Shown: positions 19,051-29,014, counted from the first letter of the stretch. The stretch: 64,000 nt of DNA from Neisseria sicca (GCF_003044565.1 NZ_POXG01000008.1:1-64000); one strand, 5' to 3'. Translations and numbers: made by a program. Notes: generated by a model not told the origin, from the letters alone.

Positions 19051-19182
19051 TTAGTGAACGTGGCTGCTTTCTACGCCGCCTTTGATTTCACCATGGACTT
19101 GTGCAGAGCTGCCTTGTCCGGATTGGGCGGCGCAGGCGTTGAGGAGCAGGAGGGCGGTGGTGAGGAAGAAGAATTTTTTCAT
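19051..19182 (-). CDS. 43-aa lipoprotein
   Basis: ATG at 19182 gives MKKFFFLTTALLLLNACAAQ, a signal sequence with lipobox LNAC, followed by a short mature peptide (QGSSAQVHGEIKGGVESSH) and TAA. It should be lipidated at Cys17 after processing by Lgt and signal peptidase II. No domain. Too short for most gene callers. The lipobox and in-frame stop make it credible; function unknown. Confidence 0.7.
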   Translation of the reverse strand: MKKFFFLTTALLLLNACAAQSGQGSSAQVHGEIKGGVESSHVH

Positions 19183-19232
19183 GTGGGTTTCCTTTGGTTG
19201 GATGGGAGGGGAGGTCGTCTGAAACCCAATAA

Positions 19233-19575
19233 TATAGTGGGAGACCTTTGCAAAAATAGTCTATTAACGAAATTTTACGCATAAAAATGCGCCAAAAAAA
19301 TTTTCAATTGACTAAAACCTTCCTAATATTGAGCAAAAAGTAGGAAAAATCAGAAAGGTTTTGAATTTTGAAAATGAGATTGAGCATAAAATTTTAGTAA
19401 CCTATGTTATTGCAAAGGTCTCAGTGGATTAACTTTAAACCAGTACGGCGTTGCCTCGCCTTAGCTCAAAGAGAACGATTCTCTAAGGTGCTGAAGCACC
19501 AAGTGAATCGGTTCCGTACTATCTGTACTGTCAGCGGCTTCGTCGCCTTGTCCTGATTTTTGTTAATCCACTATA
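19233..19575. mobile_element. Correia element split by an ATR insertion
   Basis: The left terminus TATAGTGG (19233-19240) is cut by the 182-bp element, and the Correia sequence resumes at 19423 with AGTGGATTAACTTTAAACC and runs to CCACTATA at 19575. Removing the insertion and one AGTGG restores a full-length element. Lies 20 bp downstream of the proB stop. Confidence 0.85.
19241..19422. mobile_element. 182-bp AT-rich repeat (ATR-like MITE)
   Basis: Perfect 13-bp terminal inverted repeats (GAGACCTTTGCAA / TTGCAAAGGTCTC) and a duplicated AGTGG on both sides. No coding capacity, AT-rich. Size and termini fit the roughly 183-bp ATR repeats described in meningococcal genomes. The termini also match those of the IS5-type element at 131-846. 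Confidence 0.75.
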
Positions 19576-19594
19576 AGGTTTCAGACGACCTTTT

Positions 19595-20719
19595 TTACCA
19601 ATGCGACGCCATATTGTCGCGGTGGATGAGTTCGTCTTCGTTAGCGTAGCCTAATTTTTCGGCGATGCGCTCGGACGGGGTTTGCAGGATTTTGGCGGTT
19701 TCGCCGCTGCTGTAATTGGTAAGGCCGCGGGCGATTTCTTTGCCGTCGGTATCGAGGATGGCGACGAGTTCGCCGCGGTGGAAATGTCCGTCCGCGCGGA
19801 TGCAGCCGACGGGCAGCAGGCTGGCGTGCTGTTCGGTCAGGGCTTTTGCCGCGCCGCTATCGACGGTCAGGCTGCCGGCAGTTTGGACGTGTCCGAGCAG
19901 CCATTGTTTGCGGGCGGCGACGCGGCTGTGCGCGCTGGTAAAGAGCGTGCCTATGCTTTCGCCTTGTTTGAGGCGGACGAGGACGTCGGGTTCGCCGCCC
20001 CATGCGACGACGGTGGCGGCTCCGCTGAGTGCGGCGCGTTTGGCGGCGGTTACTTTGGTGTACATGCCGCCTGTGCCGACGCTGCTGCCCGCGCCGCCCG
20101 CCATGCTTTCGAGGTCGGGATGGTCGGCTGCTATGGTCGGAATCAGTTTGGCTTGCGGATTTTTGCGCGGGTCGCTGTCGTACAGGCCTTTTTGGTCGGT
20201 CAGAAGGACGAGTGCGTCGGCTTCGATGAGGTTGGTCACGAGCGCGCCGAGGGTGTCGTTGTCGCCGAGCTTGATTTCGTCGGTGGTCACGGTGTCGTTT
20301 TCGTTGATGACGGGAACGATGCCTTTGGACAACAGGGTTTGCAGGGTGCTGCGGGCGTTGAGGTAGCGGGTGCGGTTGCTCAGGTCGTCGTGGGTGAGCA
20401 GGACTTGGGCGGTGCGGATGCCGTGCGGTGCAAACGCGGTTTCGTAGGCTTGGGCGATGCCGGTTTGCCCGACGGCTGCGGCGGCTTGCAGCTCATTGAT
20501 GGCGGTGGGGCGTTTGCTCCAGCCCAGCCGTTTGATGCCTTCGGCGATGGCGCCGCTGGAAACGAGGACGGTTTGCACGCCTTGTTTGCCCAGTTCGGCG
20601 ATTTGCGCCGCCCAGCGGTCGAGTGCGGCTTGGTCTATGCCTTTGCCGCCCGCGGTAACGAGGCTGGAGCCGACTTTGACGACAAGGGTGCGGATATTGG
20701 AGAGATTTTGCAGGGACAT
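19595..20719 (-). CDS. proB: Glutamate 5-kinase
   Basis: 374 aa: amino-acid kinase domain ([16 protein letters not shown] at the start; [17 protein letters not shown] in the substrate loop) plus a C-terminal PUA domain from about residue 280. First step of proline synthesis, with ATP as phosphate donor. proA is not in the window. Confidence 0.95.
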   Translation of the reverse strand: MSLQNLSNIRTLVVKVGSSLVTAGGKGIDQAALDRWAAQIAELGKQGVQTVLVSSGAIAEGIKRLGWSKRPTAINELQAAAAVGQTGIAQAYETAFAPHGIRTAQVLLTHDDLSNRTRYLNARSTLQTLLSKGIVPVINENDTVTTDEIKLGDNDTLGALVTNLIEADALVLLTDQKGLYDSDPRKNPQAKLIPTIAADHPDLESMAGGAGSSVGTGGMYTKVTAAKRAALSGAATVVAWGGEPDVLVRLKQGESIGTLFTSAHSRVAARKQWLLGHVQTAGSLTVDSGAAKALTEQHASLLPVGCIRADGHFHRGELVAILDTDGKEIARGLTNYSSGETAKILQTPSERIAEKLGYANEDELIHRDNMASHW

Positions 20720-20770
20720 GGTTTTTCTCGCTGGGGATATGGGGCGGCTTCGGACGGGTTGTTAAACGTA

Positions 20771-20813
20771 AAAAGGTCGTCTGAAAGCGCGAAAACTGAT
20801 TTTCAGACGACCC
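20771..20813. terminator. Uptake-sequence pair upstream of proB
   Basis: AAAAAGGTCGTCTGAAAGC and TTTTCAGACGACCC around a 12-bp loop, between miaB and proB. Confidence 0.6.
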
Positions 20814-20899
20814 CTATGGGGCTGTCAATACGCGGTATCGTGAAATTGCTAAAAGACAGGCGGGATTCGGTGAGCAGAATGACAATGCTGACACGATAC

Positions 20900-20944
20900 A
20901 AAAAGGTCGTCTGAAAACCAAGATACAGGTTTTCAGACGACCTT
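20900..20944. terminator. Uptake-sequence terminator of miaB
   Basis: AAAAAGGTCGTCTGAAAACC pairs with GGTTTTCAGACGACCTTT. It ends 18 bp before the miaB stop and supplies a U-run on the minus strand. Confidence 0.7.
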
Positions 20945-20962
20945 TGCTATGGCGGAACGGCT

Positions 20963-22291
20963 TTACGCTTCGACCGGTTTGCCGCGCAGGGAGAAGGTGT
21001 AGGCTTCGGTGATTTCCAAATCGATCATTTGATTGATCATGTCGGGCGTGCCGGTGAAGTTGACCACGCGGTTGTTGGCGGTACGGGCTTGGAGCTGGTC
21101 GGGGTCTTTTTTGGAGATGCCTTCGACCAGACAGCGTTGTACGGTACCTATCATGGTTTGGTTGATGCGGGCGGTTTCGGCTTCGATGACTTCGTTCAGG
21201 GCTTCGAGGCGGCGCACTTTTTCGGCGTGCGGGGTGTCGTCCGGCAGGTTGGCGGCGGGTGTGCCGGGGCGCGGGCTGTAAATGAAGACGAAGCTCAAAT
21301 CGAAGGCAATGTCTTTCACCAGCTTCAGGGTTTGCTCGAACTCGCGTTCGGTTTCGCCGGGGAAGCCGACGATGAAGTCGCTGCTTAGGCACAAGTCGGG
21401 GCGGATGGCGCGCAGTTTGCGGATGATGGACTTGTATTCCAAGGCGGTGTAGCCGCGTTTCATCGCGCTCAATACGCGGTCGGAACCGCTTTGAATCGGC
21501 AGGTGCAGGTGCGACACCAGCTTGGGCAGGTCGCGGTAGCACTCGATAATCGAGTCGGTAAACTCGCGCGGGTGGCTGGTGGTGAAGCGCATACGCTCGA
21601 TGCCGGGGATTTCGTGGACGATGCGCAGCAGGGTGGCGAAGTCGCAGATTTCGCCGTCTTCCATTTCGCCGCGATAGGCGTTGACGTTTTGCCCCAAGAG
21701 GTTGATTTCTTTAACGCCTTGTTGGGCGAGGTTGGCGATTTCGGTCAAAACGTCGTTCAACGGGCGGGAGAACTCTTCGCCGCGAGTGTAGGGGACGACG
21801 CAGAACGAGCAGTATTTGGAACAGCCTTCCATGATGGACACGAATGCTGCGCCGCCTTCGACGCGGGCGGGCGGCAGGTGGTCGAATTTTTCGATTTCGG
21901 GGAAGGAAATATCGACTTGCGACAGGCCGCTGGTTTCTTTATCCACAATCATTTTGGGCAGGCGGTGCAGCGTTTGCGGGCCGAAGACGACGTCCACATA
22001 AGGCGCGCGTTTGATGATGTTTTCGCCTTCTTGGGAGGCGACGCAGCCGGCAACGCCGATGATGAGGTCGGGATTTTTTTCTTTGAGCGGGCGCACGCGG
22101 CCTAAGTCGGAGAACACTTTTTCCTGCGCTTTTTCACGCACGGAGCAGGTGTTGAAGAGGATGATGTCGGCTTCGTCGGCTTCGGTCACTTGTTCGATGC
22201 CGCCGTTTTCTTCGGCGAGTACGGCGAGCATTTTTTCGCTGTCGTATTCGTTCATTTGGCAGCCGAAGGTGCGGATAAATACTTTTTTCAT
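20963..22291 (-). CDS. miaB: tRNA-2-methylthio-N6-dimethylallyladenosine synthase
   Basis: 442 aa radical SAM methylthiotransferase acting at A37 of tRNAs. The N-terminal UPF0004 domain has cluster Cys in [19 protein letters not shown] and GVAGCVASQ; the radical SAM triad is CSKYCSFC; a TRAM domain closes the protein. All six iron-sulfur Cys are present. Confidence 0.95.
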   Translation of the reverse strand: MKKVFIRTFGCQMNEYDSEKMLAVLAEENGGIEQVTEADEADIILFNTCSVREKAQEKVFSDLGRVRPLKEKNPDLIIGVAGCVASQEGENIIKRAPYVDVVFGPQTLHRLPKMIVDKETSGLSQVDISFPEIEKFDHLPPARVEGGAAFVSIMEGCSKYCSFCVVPYTRGEEFSRPLNDVLTEIANLAQQGVKEINLLGQNVNAYRGEMEDGEICDFATLLRIVHEIPGIERMRFTTSHPREFTDSIIECYRDLPKLVSHLHLPIQSGSDRVLSAMKRGYTALEYKSIIRKLRAIRPDLCLSSDFIVGFPGETEREFEQTLKLVKDIAFDLSFVFIYSPRPGTPAANLPDDTPHAEKVRRLEALNEVIEAETARINQTMIGTVQRCLVEGISKKDPDQLQARTANNRVVNFTGTPDMINQMIDLEITEAYTFSLRGKPVEA

Positions 22292-22492
22292 GGTTTGTGT
22301 CTTTCTCAGGTAGCCCGTAATTGCGGGGCTGATTGTTATAGAAATCTTTATTTCAGACGACCTTTGGAACGTGGACAGGTCGTCTGAAACGCAGATTCGT
22401 CAGGGCGCAAAAATGCGCGGTTGCGCTGCTGCGGCTGCAACAGCCAACCACGCGGTGTGTGTTTGGGTCGTCTGAAACGGGCAAACGACGGC

Positions 22493-22900
22493 TTATTGCG
22501 CGTCTTTTTTAACCTCGTCGCGGACTTCTTTTTGCGCGGTAAAACGGGAGGCTTCGTCGTCGGTCAAAACCCACACTTCGCGCACGAGGGCGTTGGTGTC
22601 GTTGTGTTTGAACGCGATGGTTTTGCCGGTTTTGCTTGCCAGCCGCCCCATCGGGATGAAGCGGTCGTTTTCGTCGTGGATTTTGGTGAAACGGGTGATT
22701 TGCAGCTTGGCGGAATTGCCGTCGGCAAGGCCCAGCGTCAAGAGGCGCGTCCATGAGAAGCCGCCACGGCTCACTTTCAGATAAGGCAGTTCGACCTGTT
22801 TCAAAACCGCCGCGTCCATATCGCTCGGCAGCTTGCGCTGGGCGGCGTAGGAGACGGTGGAAACCAAAAGGGTAAGCATTAAAATGAATCCGCGTAACAT
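22493..22900 (-). CDS. Exported protein of unknown function
   Basis: 135 aa with a clear signal peptide (MLRGFILMLTLLVSTVSYA, cleavage before AQRKL). The mature part is about 115 residues, mixed charge, without Cys, so it is probably periplasmic and soluble. Upstream of miaB on the same strand but separated by 200 bp and an uptake-sequence pair. Family not recognised. Confidence 0.7.
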   Translation of the reverse strand: MLRGFILMLTLLVSTVSYAAQRKLPSDMDAAVLKQVELPYLKVSRGGFSWTRLLTLGLADGNSAKLQITRFTKIHDENDRFIPMGRLASKTGKTIAFKHNDTNALVREVWVLTDDEASRFTAQKEVRDEVKKDAQ

Positions 22901-23112
22901 GATGTTTTCTTTATGGTATAAATGGGTGCGGATTATAGCACAAACGCTTCAAATATGAACAGAGTGATTGTTTTTACAGAACAATTTTCATTTTCAGATA
23001 CGGGGTTCAAGTCTCGCAGTTTGGGCTTGAAGGGTCGTCTGAAACGGCTGGCGCGGGCAATCTGATGATAAAATACCGCTTATTTTTCAGACGACCTCAG
23101 AAAGAATCCGCT

Positions 23113-24411
23113 ATGAACCGTAACGAAATCCTGTTTGACCGCGCCAAAGCCATCATCCCCGGCGGCGTGAATTCCCCCGTCCGCGCATTCGGCAGCGTCG
23201 GCGGCGTGCCGCGCTTCATCAAAAAAGCCGAAGGCGCGTATGTTTGGGACGAAAACGGCACGCGCTACACCGATTACGTCGGTTCGTGGGGGCCTGCGAT
23301 TGTCGGACACGCGCACCCCGAAGTCATCGAAGCCGTGCGCGAAGCGGCGTTGGGCGGTCTGTCGTTCGGCGCGCCCACCGAAGGCGAAATCGTCATCGCC
23401 GAAGAAATCGCCAAAATCATGCCGTCCGTCGAACGGCTGCGCCTCGTCAGCTCCGGCACCGAAGCGACCATGACCGCCATCCGCCTCGCACGCGGCTTTA
23501 CCGGACGTGACAAAATCATCAAGTTCGAAGGCTGCTACCACGGCCATTCCGACAGCCTGCTCGTCAAAGCCGGCAGCGGCCTGCTCACCTTCGGCAACCC
23601 GTCTTCCGCAGGCGTTCCCGCCGACTTTACGAAACACACCTTAGTCCTCGAATACAACAACACCGACCAGCTCGAAGAAGCGTTCGCCCGCAACGGCGAC
23701 GAAATCGCCTGCGTCATCCTCGAACCCTTCGTCGGCAATATGAACCTGGTCCGCCCGACCGAAGCTTTCGTCAAAGCCCTGCGCGAATTGACCGAAAAAC
23801 ACGGCGCCGTGTTGATTTACGACGAAGTGATGACCGGCTTCCGCGTCGCGCTCGGCGGCGCGCAGTCGCTGCACGGCATCACGCCCGACCTGACCACGAT
23901 GGGCAAAGTCATCGGCGGCGGCATGCCGCTTGCCGCGTTTGGGGGACGCAAAGACATCATGGAATGCATTTCCCCGCTGGGCGGCGTGTATCAGGCAGGC
24001 ACATTATCAGGCAACCCGATTGCCGTCGCCGCCGGCTTGAAAACGCTTGAAATCATCCAGCGCGAAGGCTTCTACGAAAACCTGACCGCCTTGACCCGCC
24101 GCCTCGCCGACGGGCTTGCCGCCGCCGCCAAAGCGCACGACATCGAGTTCACCGCCGACAGCGTGGGCGGTATGTTCGGCCTGTATTTCGCCGCCCACAC
24201 CCCGCAAAATTACGGCGACATGGCGCGTTCCAATATCGACGCCTTCAAACGCTTCTTCCACGGCATGCTCGACCGCAACACTGCCTTCGGCCCGTCCGCC
24301 TACGAAGCAGGCTTCGTCTCCGCCGCGCACACGCCCGAGCTGATTGACGAAACCATCGCCACCGCGCATCAAGTGTTCGCGGAAATGGCGAAATATAGTG
24401 GATTAAAATAA
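23113..24411 (+). CDS. hemL: Glutamate-1-semialdehyde 2,1-aminomutase
   Basis: 432 aa from ATG at 23113 ([18 protein letters not shown]); the upstream in-frame ATG at 23065 would include an uptake sequence and is rejected. PLP enzyme of the C5 heme pathway; the PLP Lys is in [11 protein letters not shown], and the [12 protein letters not shown] and [16 protein letters not shown] segments are typical. The last residues (YSGLK) and the TAA are encoded by the terminal repeat of a Correia element. Confidence 0.95.
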   Translation: MNRNEILFDRAKAIIPGGVNSPVRAFGSVGGVPRFIKKAEGAYVWDENGTRYTDYVGSWGPAIVGHAHPEVIEAVREAALGGLSFGAPTEGEIVIAEEIAKIMPSVERLRLVSSGTEATMTAIRLARGFTGRDKIIKFEGCYHGHSDSLLVKAGSGLLTFGNPSSAGVPADFTKHTLVLEYNNTDQLEEAFARNGDEIACVILEPFVGNMNLVRPTEAFVKALRELTEKHGAVLIYDEVMTGFRVALGGAQSLHGITPDLTTMGKVIGGGMPLAAFGGRKDIMECISPLGGVYQAGTLSGNPIAVAAGLKTLEIIQREGFYENLTALTRRLADGLAAAAKAHDIEFTADSVGGMFGLYFAAHTPQNYGDMARSNIDAFKRFFHGMLDRNTAFGPSAYEAGFVSAAHTPELIDETIATAHQVFAEMAKYSGLK

Positions 24412-24500
24412 AAATGAGACAAGGCGGCAACGCCCGCCGTGTACGGTTAGTACATAAGGACGTTGGCAACGCCGTATCATTGCAAATTTAATCCACTATA
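24394..24500. mobile_element. Divergent Correia-type element overlapping the hemL end
   Basis: TATAGTGGATTAAAATAAAA and ATTTAATCCACTATA bound 107 bp. The core differs from the other five copies (GACAAGGCGGCAACGCCCGC, then GTACGGTTAGTAC). The left terminus is read as the last hemL codons. Confidence 0.75.
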
Positions 24501-24570
24501 AGGCGGAATGGCTTGGCGTCAGGGCAGTGCGGGCAACGCCGCCTGATTCGCGGCAATCCGTCCACAAGAC

Positions 24571-24616
24571 AAAAAGGTCGTCTGAAAACCTAAATTCGGG
24601 TTTTCAGACGACCTTT
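24571..24616. terminator. Uptake-sequence terminator between hemL and waaA
   Basis: AAAAAGGTCGTCTGAAAACC and GGTTTTCAGACGACCTTT; serves the converging hemL and waaA genes. Confidence 0.75.
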
Positions 24617-24641
24617 CGTTTGGGGGAAGGCAGGTTTGTCC

Positions 24642-25919
24642 TTACGCCTCTTTGCACGTCAGATGGCGCACAGACGCGGCGATTTCGTCCGCCATCCGAC
24701 GGCTGGCACCTTGATGGCCGGCGACAAAGCGTGCCGCCTGTTGGGCGAAATGGCTGCGTTCGCTCGGGTTTTCCAAACAGGCTGAGACGAAGGTGCGCCA
24801 TTCGTCCGCATTCTGCACCTGCACCGCCGCTTGGGCTTCCAACGCGCTGCGGCAGGCGGCGGCAAAGTTGTAGGTGGAAAAGCCGAACACGGTCGGAATG
24901 CCGCAGGCTATCGGCTCGATGATGTTTTGACAGCCGCTGTCCACGAGGCTGCCGCCGACAAAGGCGACATCCGAACTGAGGTAGTAGGCAAAGAGTTCGC
25001 CCATGCTGTCGCCCACCCAGACTTGGGTTTGCCGGGAAACCGGCAGGTTGTCGCTGCGTTTTTGAACGGTATAACCCAATGCCTGCGCCGTTTCAAAGGT
25101 CGTCTGAAAACGCTCCGGATGGCGCGGAACGACGACCAGCAAGGCATCGCCGGTATATTTTTTCCATGCTTCGAGCAAGAGCGCCGCTTCGTCTTGGTCT
25201 TTGTAAAAGCGGGTGCTGGCGCAGACGGCGACGGGGCGCGTGCCTATGCGTTCGCGGAAGGCCGCCGCCAGCGCGCGCATCCGTTCGGGCGGGGAAATAT
25301 CGTATTTGGTGTTGCCGCAGACATGGACGTTGGACGCGCCGATCAAGTGCAGCCGCTCCGCGTCTTCGGCGGTTTGCGCGAAACAGCCGCTTAAGGTTTG
25401 CAGCGCAGGCTCGAACAGGTTGCGGATTTTCAAATAGCCGCGCTGCGATTTTTCAGACAGGCGGGCGTTGGCGAGAAACAGGGGGACGTGTGCGTCGGCG
25501 CAGGCGTGCATGAGGTTGGGCCAGATTTCCGTTTCCATCAGCACGCCGAACAGGGGGCGGTGTTCCTTCAGGAATTGGGCGACCCATTCGGGTTTGTCGT
25601 AAGGCAGGTAACGGCATTGCGCGTCGGGGAACAGTTCTTTTGCGGCGGCGCGTCCGGTCGGCGTCATTTGGGTCATGAGCAGCGGCGCGTCGGGGAAATG
25701 GCGGCGCAGCGCTTCCACCAAAGGCTGCGCGGCGCGGGTTTCGCCGACCGATACGGCATGCACCCAAATCGGATGCTGCACAGGCCGGTCAAACGGCTCG
25801 CCGAAACGCTCGCCCCAATGGTAGAGGTAGGCGGGCGATTTGACGGCGCGCTTTTTGAGATAGCGGCGGATAAGCGGCGGCGCGATGCGCCATAATTGCG
25901 TGTAAAACCAACGATTCAT
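24642..25919 (-). CDS. waaA: Kdo transferase WaaA
   Basis: 425 aa from MNRWFYTQLWRIAPP; an ATG three codons upstream is also possible. GT-B glycosyltransferase that attaches Kdo to lipid IVA at the inner membrane. It has the N-terminal anchor, WVHAVSVGETRAAQPL (active-site Glu region), TEIWPN, and the C-terminal nucleotide domain (VGGSLVDSGCQNIIEP). One internal uptake sequence lies near 25100. Confidence 0.93.
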   Translation of the reverse strand: MNRWFYTQLWRIAPPLIRRYLKKRAVKSPAYLYHWGERFGEPFDRPVQHPIWVHAVSVGETRAAQPLVEALRRHFPDAPLLMTQMTPTGRAAAKELFPDAQCRYLPYDKPEWVAQFLKEHRPLFGVLMETEIWPNLMHACADAHVPLFLANARLSEKSQRGYLKIRNLFEPALQTLSGCFAQTAEDAERLHLIGASNVHVCGNTKYDISPPERMRALAAAFRERIGTRPVAVCASTRFYKDQDEAALLLEAWKKYTGDALLVVVPRHPERFQTTFETAQALGYTVQKRSDNLPVSRQTQVWVGDSMGELFAYYLSSDVAFVGGSLVDSGCQNIIEPIACGIPTVFGFSTYNFAAACRSALEAQAAVQVQNADEWRTFVSACLENPSERSHFAQQAARFVAGHQGASRRMADEIAASVRHLTCKEA

Positions 25920-26093
25920 GTATTCCACTCGAAAACGGTAGGGACGGGGTGGCGGACGGTGCGCGGCGGGGCTGATTCAACGGTTGAGGGCGAAAACGTT
26001 CCGTTGTCGAATCTCCTGTTTCCCAGACCTATTCTAGCCGATTTTACCGCTTCGCCCATGCCTCTTTTGAACCTGACTTGATGTAATGATGGG

Positions 26094-26136
26094 AAAAGGT
26101 CGTCTGAAAACCGTTTTTCCGTTTTCAGACGACCTG
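26094..26136. terminator. Uptake-sequence terminator of the MFS gene
   Basis: AAAAGGTCGTCTGAAAACC and GTTTTCAGACGACCT around TTTTTC, 15 bp past the MFS stop on the minus strand. Confidence 0.65.
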
Positions 26137-26150
26137 TCTTGGCTTGGTGT

Positions 26151-27374
26151 TTAAGCGGTTTGCACCAGTTTTTTCTCGCGTATCGGCAAGTTCAGCAAAG
26201 CCGCCGTCCCCGCCAACACCGCGTCGGCATACCACATCCAGCCGTAATCGTTGAACCGGTAAATCACGATGCCGCCGATATACGAACCTAAAAAGCCGCC
26301 GATTTGGTGGCTCAACATCGTCAGCCCGAACAGCGTCGCCAAATAGCGCGTGCCGAACAGTTTGCCCGTAATCGCGGCAGTCGGGGCGACGGTGGCGAGC
26401 CAAGTGAAGCCCAGCGCGGCGGCGAAAATGTAGAAATTGACGTCGGTTCTCGGGGCGGTAAGGTATATCAGCACCATCGCTACGCGCGAGGCGTAGAGTC
26501 CGAACAAAACGTATTTGCCCAAAGACCGCCCCGTACACCAGCCCGAAAAAATGCAGCCCGCGATGTTCGCCAAGCCGATAATCGCAATCGAAGTCGAAGC
26601 GACCGAAGCGGGCAGGCCGCAGAGCGCGATTTCGTTGGGCAGGTGGGTCACCAAAAACGCAATGTGGAAACCGCAGGTAAAAAAGCCTAAGTGCAGCAGG
26701 ATGTAGCTGCGGTCTTTAAACGCCGCTTTGACTGCCTGCCCCAGCGATTGCCCGTTTTCAGACGACGTGTGGTGCGTGGCGACAGCGTTTTTGCTGCCCG
26801 CCAGCCACCACGAAATCGGCAGGATTAAAAGCGCAATCCCACCCCAAACATAAAACGTCCCCGTCCAGCCGACGGCGGGCAACACCAGCAAACCCTGCAC
26901 CAGCGGCGCAAACAGAAACTGCCCCGCCGAACCGCCTGCGTTGACCAGACCCGAAGCCAAACCGCGTTTGTGCGGCGGCACTTTCGCCGCGACCTGCCCC
27001 ATGATGATGGAGAAACCGCCCGCGCCCGTTCCGAATGCAAAAAGCAGCCCGATTGCCAGCATCAGCCCCCAATAAGTCGGCATCTGCGGCACCATCAGGC
27101 AGGCACAAACCAACAGCAACGCGCCGCCGCCCAAAACCTTAAACGCGCCGAAGCGGTCGGCAAGCGCGCCGGAAAGCGGCTGGGACACGCCCCACATCAA
27201 TTGGAAAACGGCAATAATCAGGCTGAACTCTTGGATACTCAGCTCAGTAGAGTCGACGACGGGACGGACAAACAGTCCCAAAGTCATGCGCATGCCGATG
27301 GTAATCAGCAGGATGGCGGCGGCAGCGGCGGTCACCAGCCAAAGGTTGGGGGATTTTTGCTGTGTGTGAGTCAT
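26151..27374 (-). CDS. Major facilitator superfamily transporter
   Basis: 407 aa with twelve predicted membrane helices. The loop 2-3 motif GALADRFGAFKVLGGG matches the MFS GxxxDRxGRR-type signature. QVAAKVPPHKRGLASGLVNAGGSAGQ resembles anion/monocarboxylate members such as oxalate:formate-type and NimT-like carriers. Substrate not identifiable. Confidence 0.82.
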   Translation of the reverse strand: MTHTQQKSPNLWLVTAAAAAILLITIGMRMTLGLFVRPVVDSTELSIQEFSLIIAVFQLMWGVSQPLSGALADRFGAFKVLGGGALLLVCACLMVPQMPTYWGLMLAIGLLFAFGTGAGGFSIIMGQVAAKVPPHKRGLASGLVNAGGSAGQFLFAPLVQGLLVLPAVGWTGTFYVWGGIALLILPISWWLAGSKNAVATHHTSSENGQSLGQAVKAAFKDRSYILLHLGFFTCGFHIAFLVTHLPNEIALCGLPASVASTSIAIIGLANIAGCIFSGWCTGRSLGKYVLFGLYASRVAMVLIYLTAPRTDVNFYIFAAALGFTWLATVAPTAAITGKLFGTRYLATLFGLTMLSHQIGGFLGSYIGGIVIYRFNDYGWMWYADAVLAGTAALLNLPIREKKLVQTA

Positions 27375-27723
27375 GGTTATGGTTTGTTTCTATTGGAAAA
27401 TGCCGTTCAATCAACCGACAAAACGACGGATTCTAGCAAATTAGGTTGATATCGGCTAAATAACTCCTGATGCTTTGGATATAGCCAAAACCTCTATCCG
27501 CGCCGCATTGACCGTTCCCCTTTATCCGCAAGGCAGGACGTGGAATGTGGACGGAAATTCAGTGCGTAAAGAACGACAAAGGTCGTCTGAAAACCCGAAA
27601 TCCGATTTTCAGACGACCTTTGTTCCAAGAACGGATAAAATCCGTATTGATGAAGCCGTATCGGCTTAAAGTGCATTCACTATATAATCCGCCCTTTTCA
27701 GACGACCCCGACCCGCAATCGCC
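27375..27723 (+). other. Intergenic region between MFS and rsmJ genes
   Basis: 349 bp between divergent genes. It holds an inverted uptake-sequence pair (27578-27621) and, 22 bp before the rsmJ ATG, a single uptake sequence. No small gene with a convincing start was seen. Confidence 0.5.
27578..27621. terminator. Uptake-sequence pair in a divergent gap
   Basis: CAAAGGTCGTCTGAAAACCC and ATTTTCAGACGACCTTTG around CGAAATCC. There is no gene directly upstream on either strand, so its role as terminator is doubtful. Confidence 0.45.
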
Positions 27724-28479
27724 ATGACGCCCATTTATCTCGCCGACACCGCCACCGAACACGCCCGCCTTTTGGCGCGGCAATTCCAGCTTCCGATTTT
27801 GTCCGACCTGCCCGACAGCGGCGAATACCTGCTTGCCGATGCGGAGGGTGTCAGCTTGTGCCGCGCGGGGGAGAAGGGGCGCGTCCGCGTCGATTTCGGC
27901 GGCGGTGCAGTCCAATACCGTCGCACCAAAGGCGGCGGCGAGCTGATTGCCAAGGCGGTCAACCACACAACCAAACCGACCGTTTGGGATGGCACCGGCG
28001 GACTCGGGCGCGACAGCTTCGTCCTCGCCTCGCTCGGTTTGAACGTCCACACTTTCGAGCAGCATCCCGCCGTCGCCTGCCTGCTCGCCGACGGTCTCGA
28101 ACGCGCGCTGCAAGAGCCTGAAATTCAAGACATTGCCCGCCGCATTACCTTCCGTCACGGCGACGCCATCGAGTTGATGCGGGAACTCGCCGCCCAATCG
28201 CGCCCCGATATCGTGTACCTCGACCCCATGTACCCCGAACGCCAAAAATCCGCCGCCGTCAAAAAAGAAATGGCGTATTTCCACAGCGTCGTCGGTGCCT
28301 CCCAAGAAGAAGCCGAGCTGCTTGCCGCCGCCCGCGCCGTCGCTAAAAAACGCGTCGTCGTCAAACGCCCGCGCCTCGGCGAGTTTCTCAACGCCGAAAA
28401 ACCCGCCTACCAATACACGGGCAAAAGCACCCGCTTTGATGTATACTTGCCCGACCATCCTGTTAAAGATGAGGCGTAG
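27724..28479 (+). CDS. rsmJ: 16S rRNA m2G1516 methyltransferase
   Basis: 251 aa class I SAM methyltransferase of the RsmJ/YhiQ type. WDGTGGLGRDSFVLASLG is the SAM-binding motif I and VYLDPMYPERQKSAAVKKEM the DPMYP catalytic loop with the characteristic basic tail. It methylates G1516 of 16S rRNA. Full length. Confidence 0.92.
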   Translation: MTPIYLADTATEHARLLARQFQLPILSDLPDSGEYLLADAEGVSLCRAGEKGRVRVDFGGGAVQYRRTKGGGELIAKAVNHTTKPTVWDGTGGLGRDSFVLASLGLNVHTFEQHPAVACLLADGLERALQEPEIQDIARRITFRHGDAIELMRELAAQSRPDIVYLDPMYPERQKSAAVKKEMAYFHSVVGASQEEAELLAAARAVAKKRVVVKRPRLGEFLNAEKPAYQYTGKSTRFDVYLPDHPVKDEA

Positions 28480-28490
28480 TTCAAAATACG

Positions 28491-28528
28491 AAAAGGTCGT
28501 CTGAAAACTGGTTTTCAGACGACCTTTA
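28491..28528. terminator. Uptake-sequence terminator after rsmJ
   Basis: AAAAGGTCGTCTGAAAACTG and GTTTTCAGACGACCTTT, 12 bp past the rsmJ stop; isolates the following DUF3290-DUF421 operon. Confidence 0.75.
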
Positions 28529-28552
28529 TTCCTTCCAACTGACTTGAAAATC

Positions 28553-29002
28553 ATGAAATTCTTTACCCATTTCTATCTTGAAAACCATATGTATTTCAAC
28601 GACTACTTGAAATACGTCCTGATTTTCGCCGCGCTCGTCGTCCTACTGCTCGCCGTATCGCAATACCTGCGCCACCGCATGGACACCAAATACCGCGACC
28701 TGAGCATCATTGCCCTGCTTCTGCTCATCCTCATCAGCGGCATTCAATATCTCTCATACAGCGAACGCCAAAACTTCGCTGCCGACACCTCGCGCATGGT
28801 CGGGTTTCTCAATGCTTTGATTGAAAACCAAAAAGTGGAAAAACCCGACATCAGCGTCAACAGCACGCACCTATACAACGGTATGATCGTCGGCATCAAA
28901 AAACAATACTACGAAGTCCATTTCAATCAAGACTTTTCTGCCTACACGCTCACGCCCATCAATCTGGTCAACAACAATATCGAACTCATCGATAAAGAAT
29001 AA
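28553..29002 (+). CDS. DUF3290 family membrane protein
   Basis: 149 aa from ATG at 28553 (MKFFTHFYLENHMYFNDYLK). Two N-terminal membrane helices (YVLIFAALVVLLLAVSQYL and IIALLLLILISGIQYLSY) are followed by a soluble domain ending INLVNNNIELIDKE, as in DUF3290 proteins. Located 12 bp upstream of a DUF421 gene, the pairing common in lactobacilli, streptococci and other Firmicutes. Role unknown; presumably a membrane complex with its partner. Confidence 0.75.
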   Translation: MKFFTHFYLENHMYFNDYLKYVLIFAALVVLLLAVSQYLRHRMDTKYRDLSIIALLLLILISGIQYLSYSERQNFAADTSRMVGFLNALIENQKVEKPDISVNSTHLYNGMIVGIKKQYYEVHFNQDFSAYTLTPINLVNNNIELIDKE

Positions 29003-29014
29003 CAGGACACACTC

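Noticed and set aside
19021..19284. Plus-strand open frame of 87 codons downstream of lpxA
   Set aside because: It is antisense to the 43-aa lipoprotein, and its last third reads through the ATR terminus; the lipoprotein frame has a proper lipobox and stop.
19682..20914. 410-codon plus-strand frame opposite proB
   Set aside because: Mirror of proB codons; low-complexity Ala/Gly/Asp composition and no start context.
27559..28554. 331-codon minus-strand open frame opposite rsmJ
   Set aside because: Antisense to a clear RsmJ methyltransferase, and both ends translate uptake sequences (KGRLKTSFQTTF).
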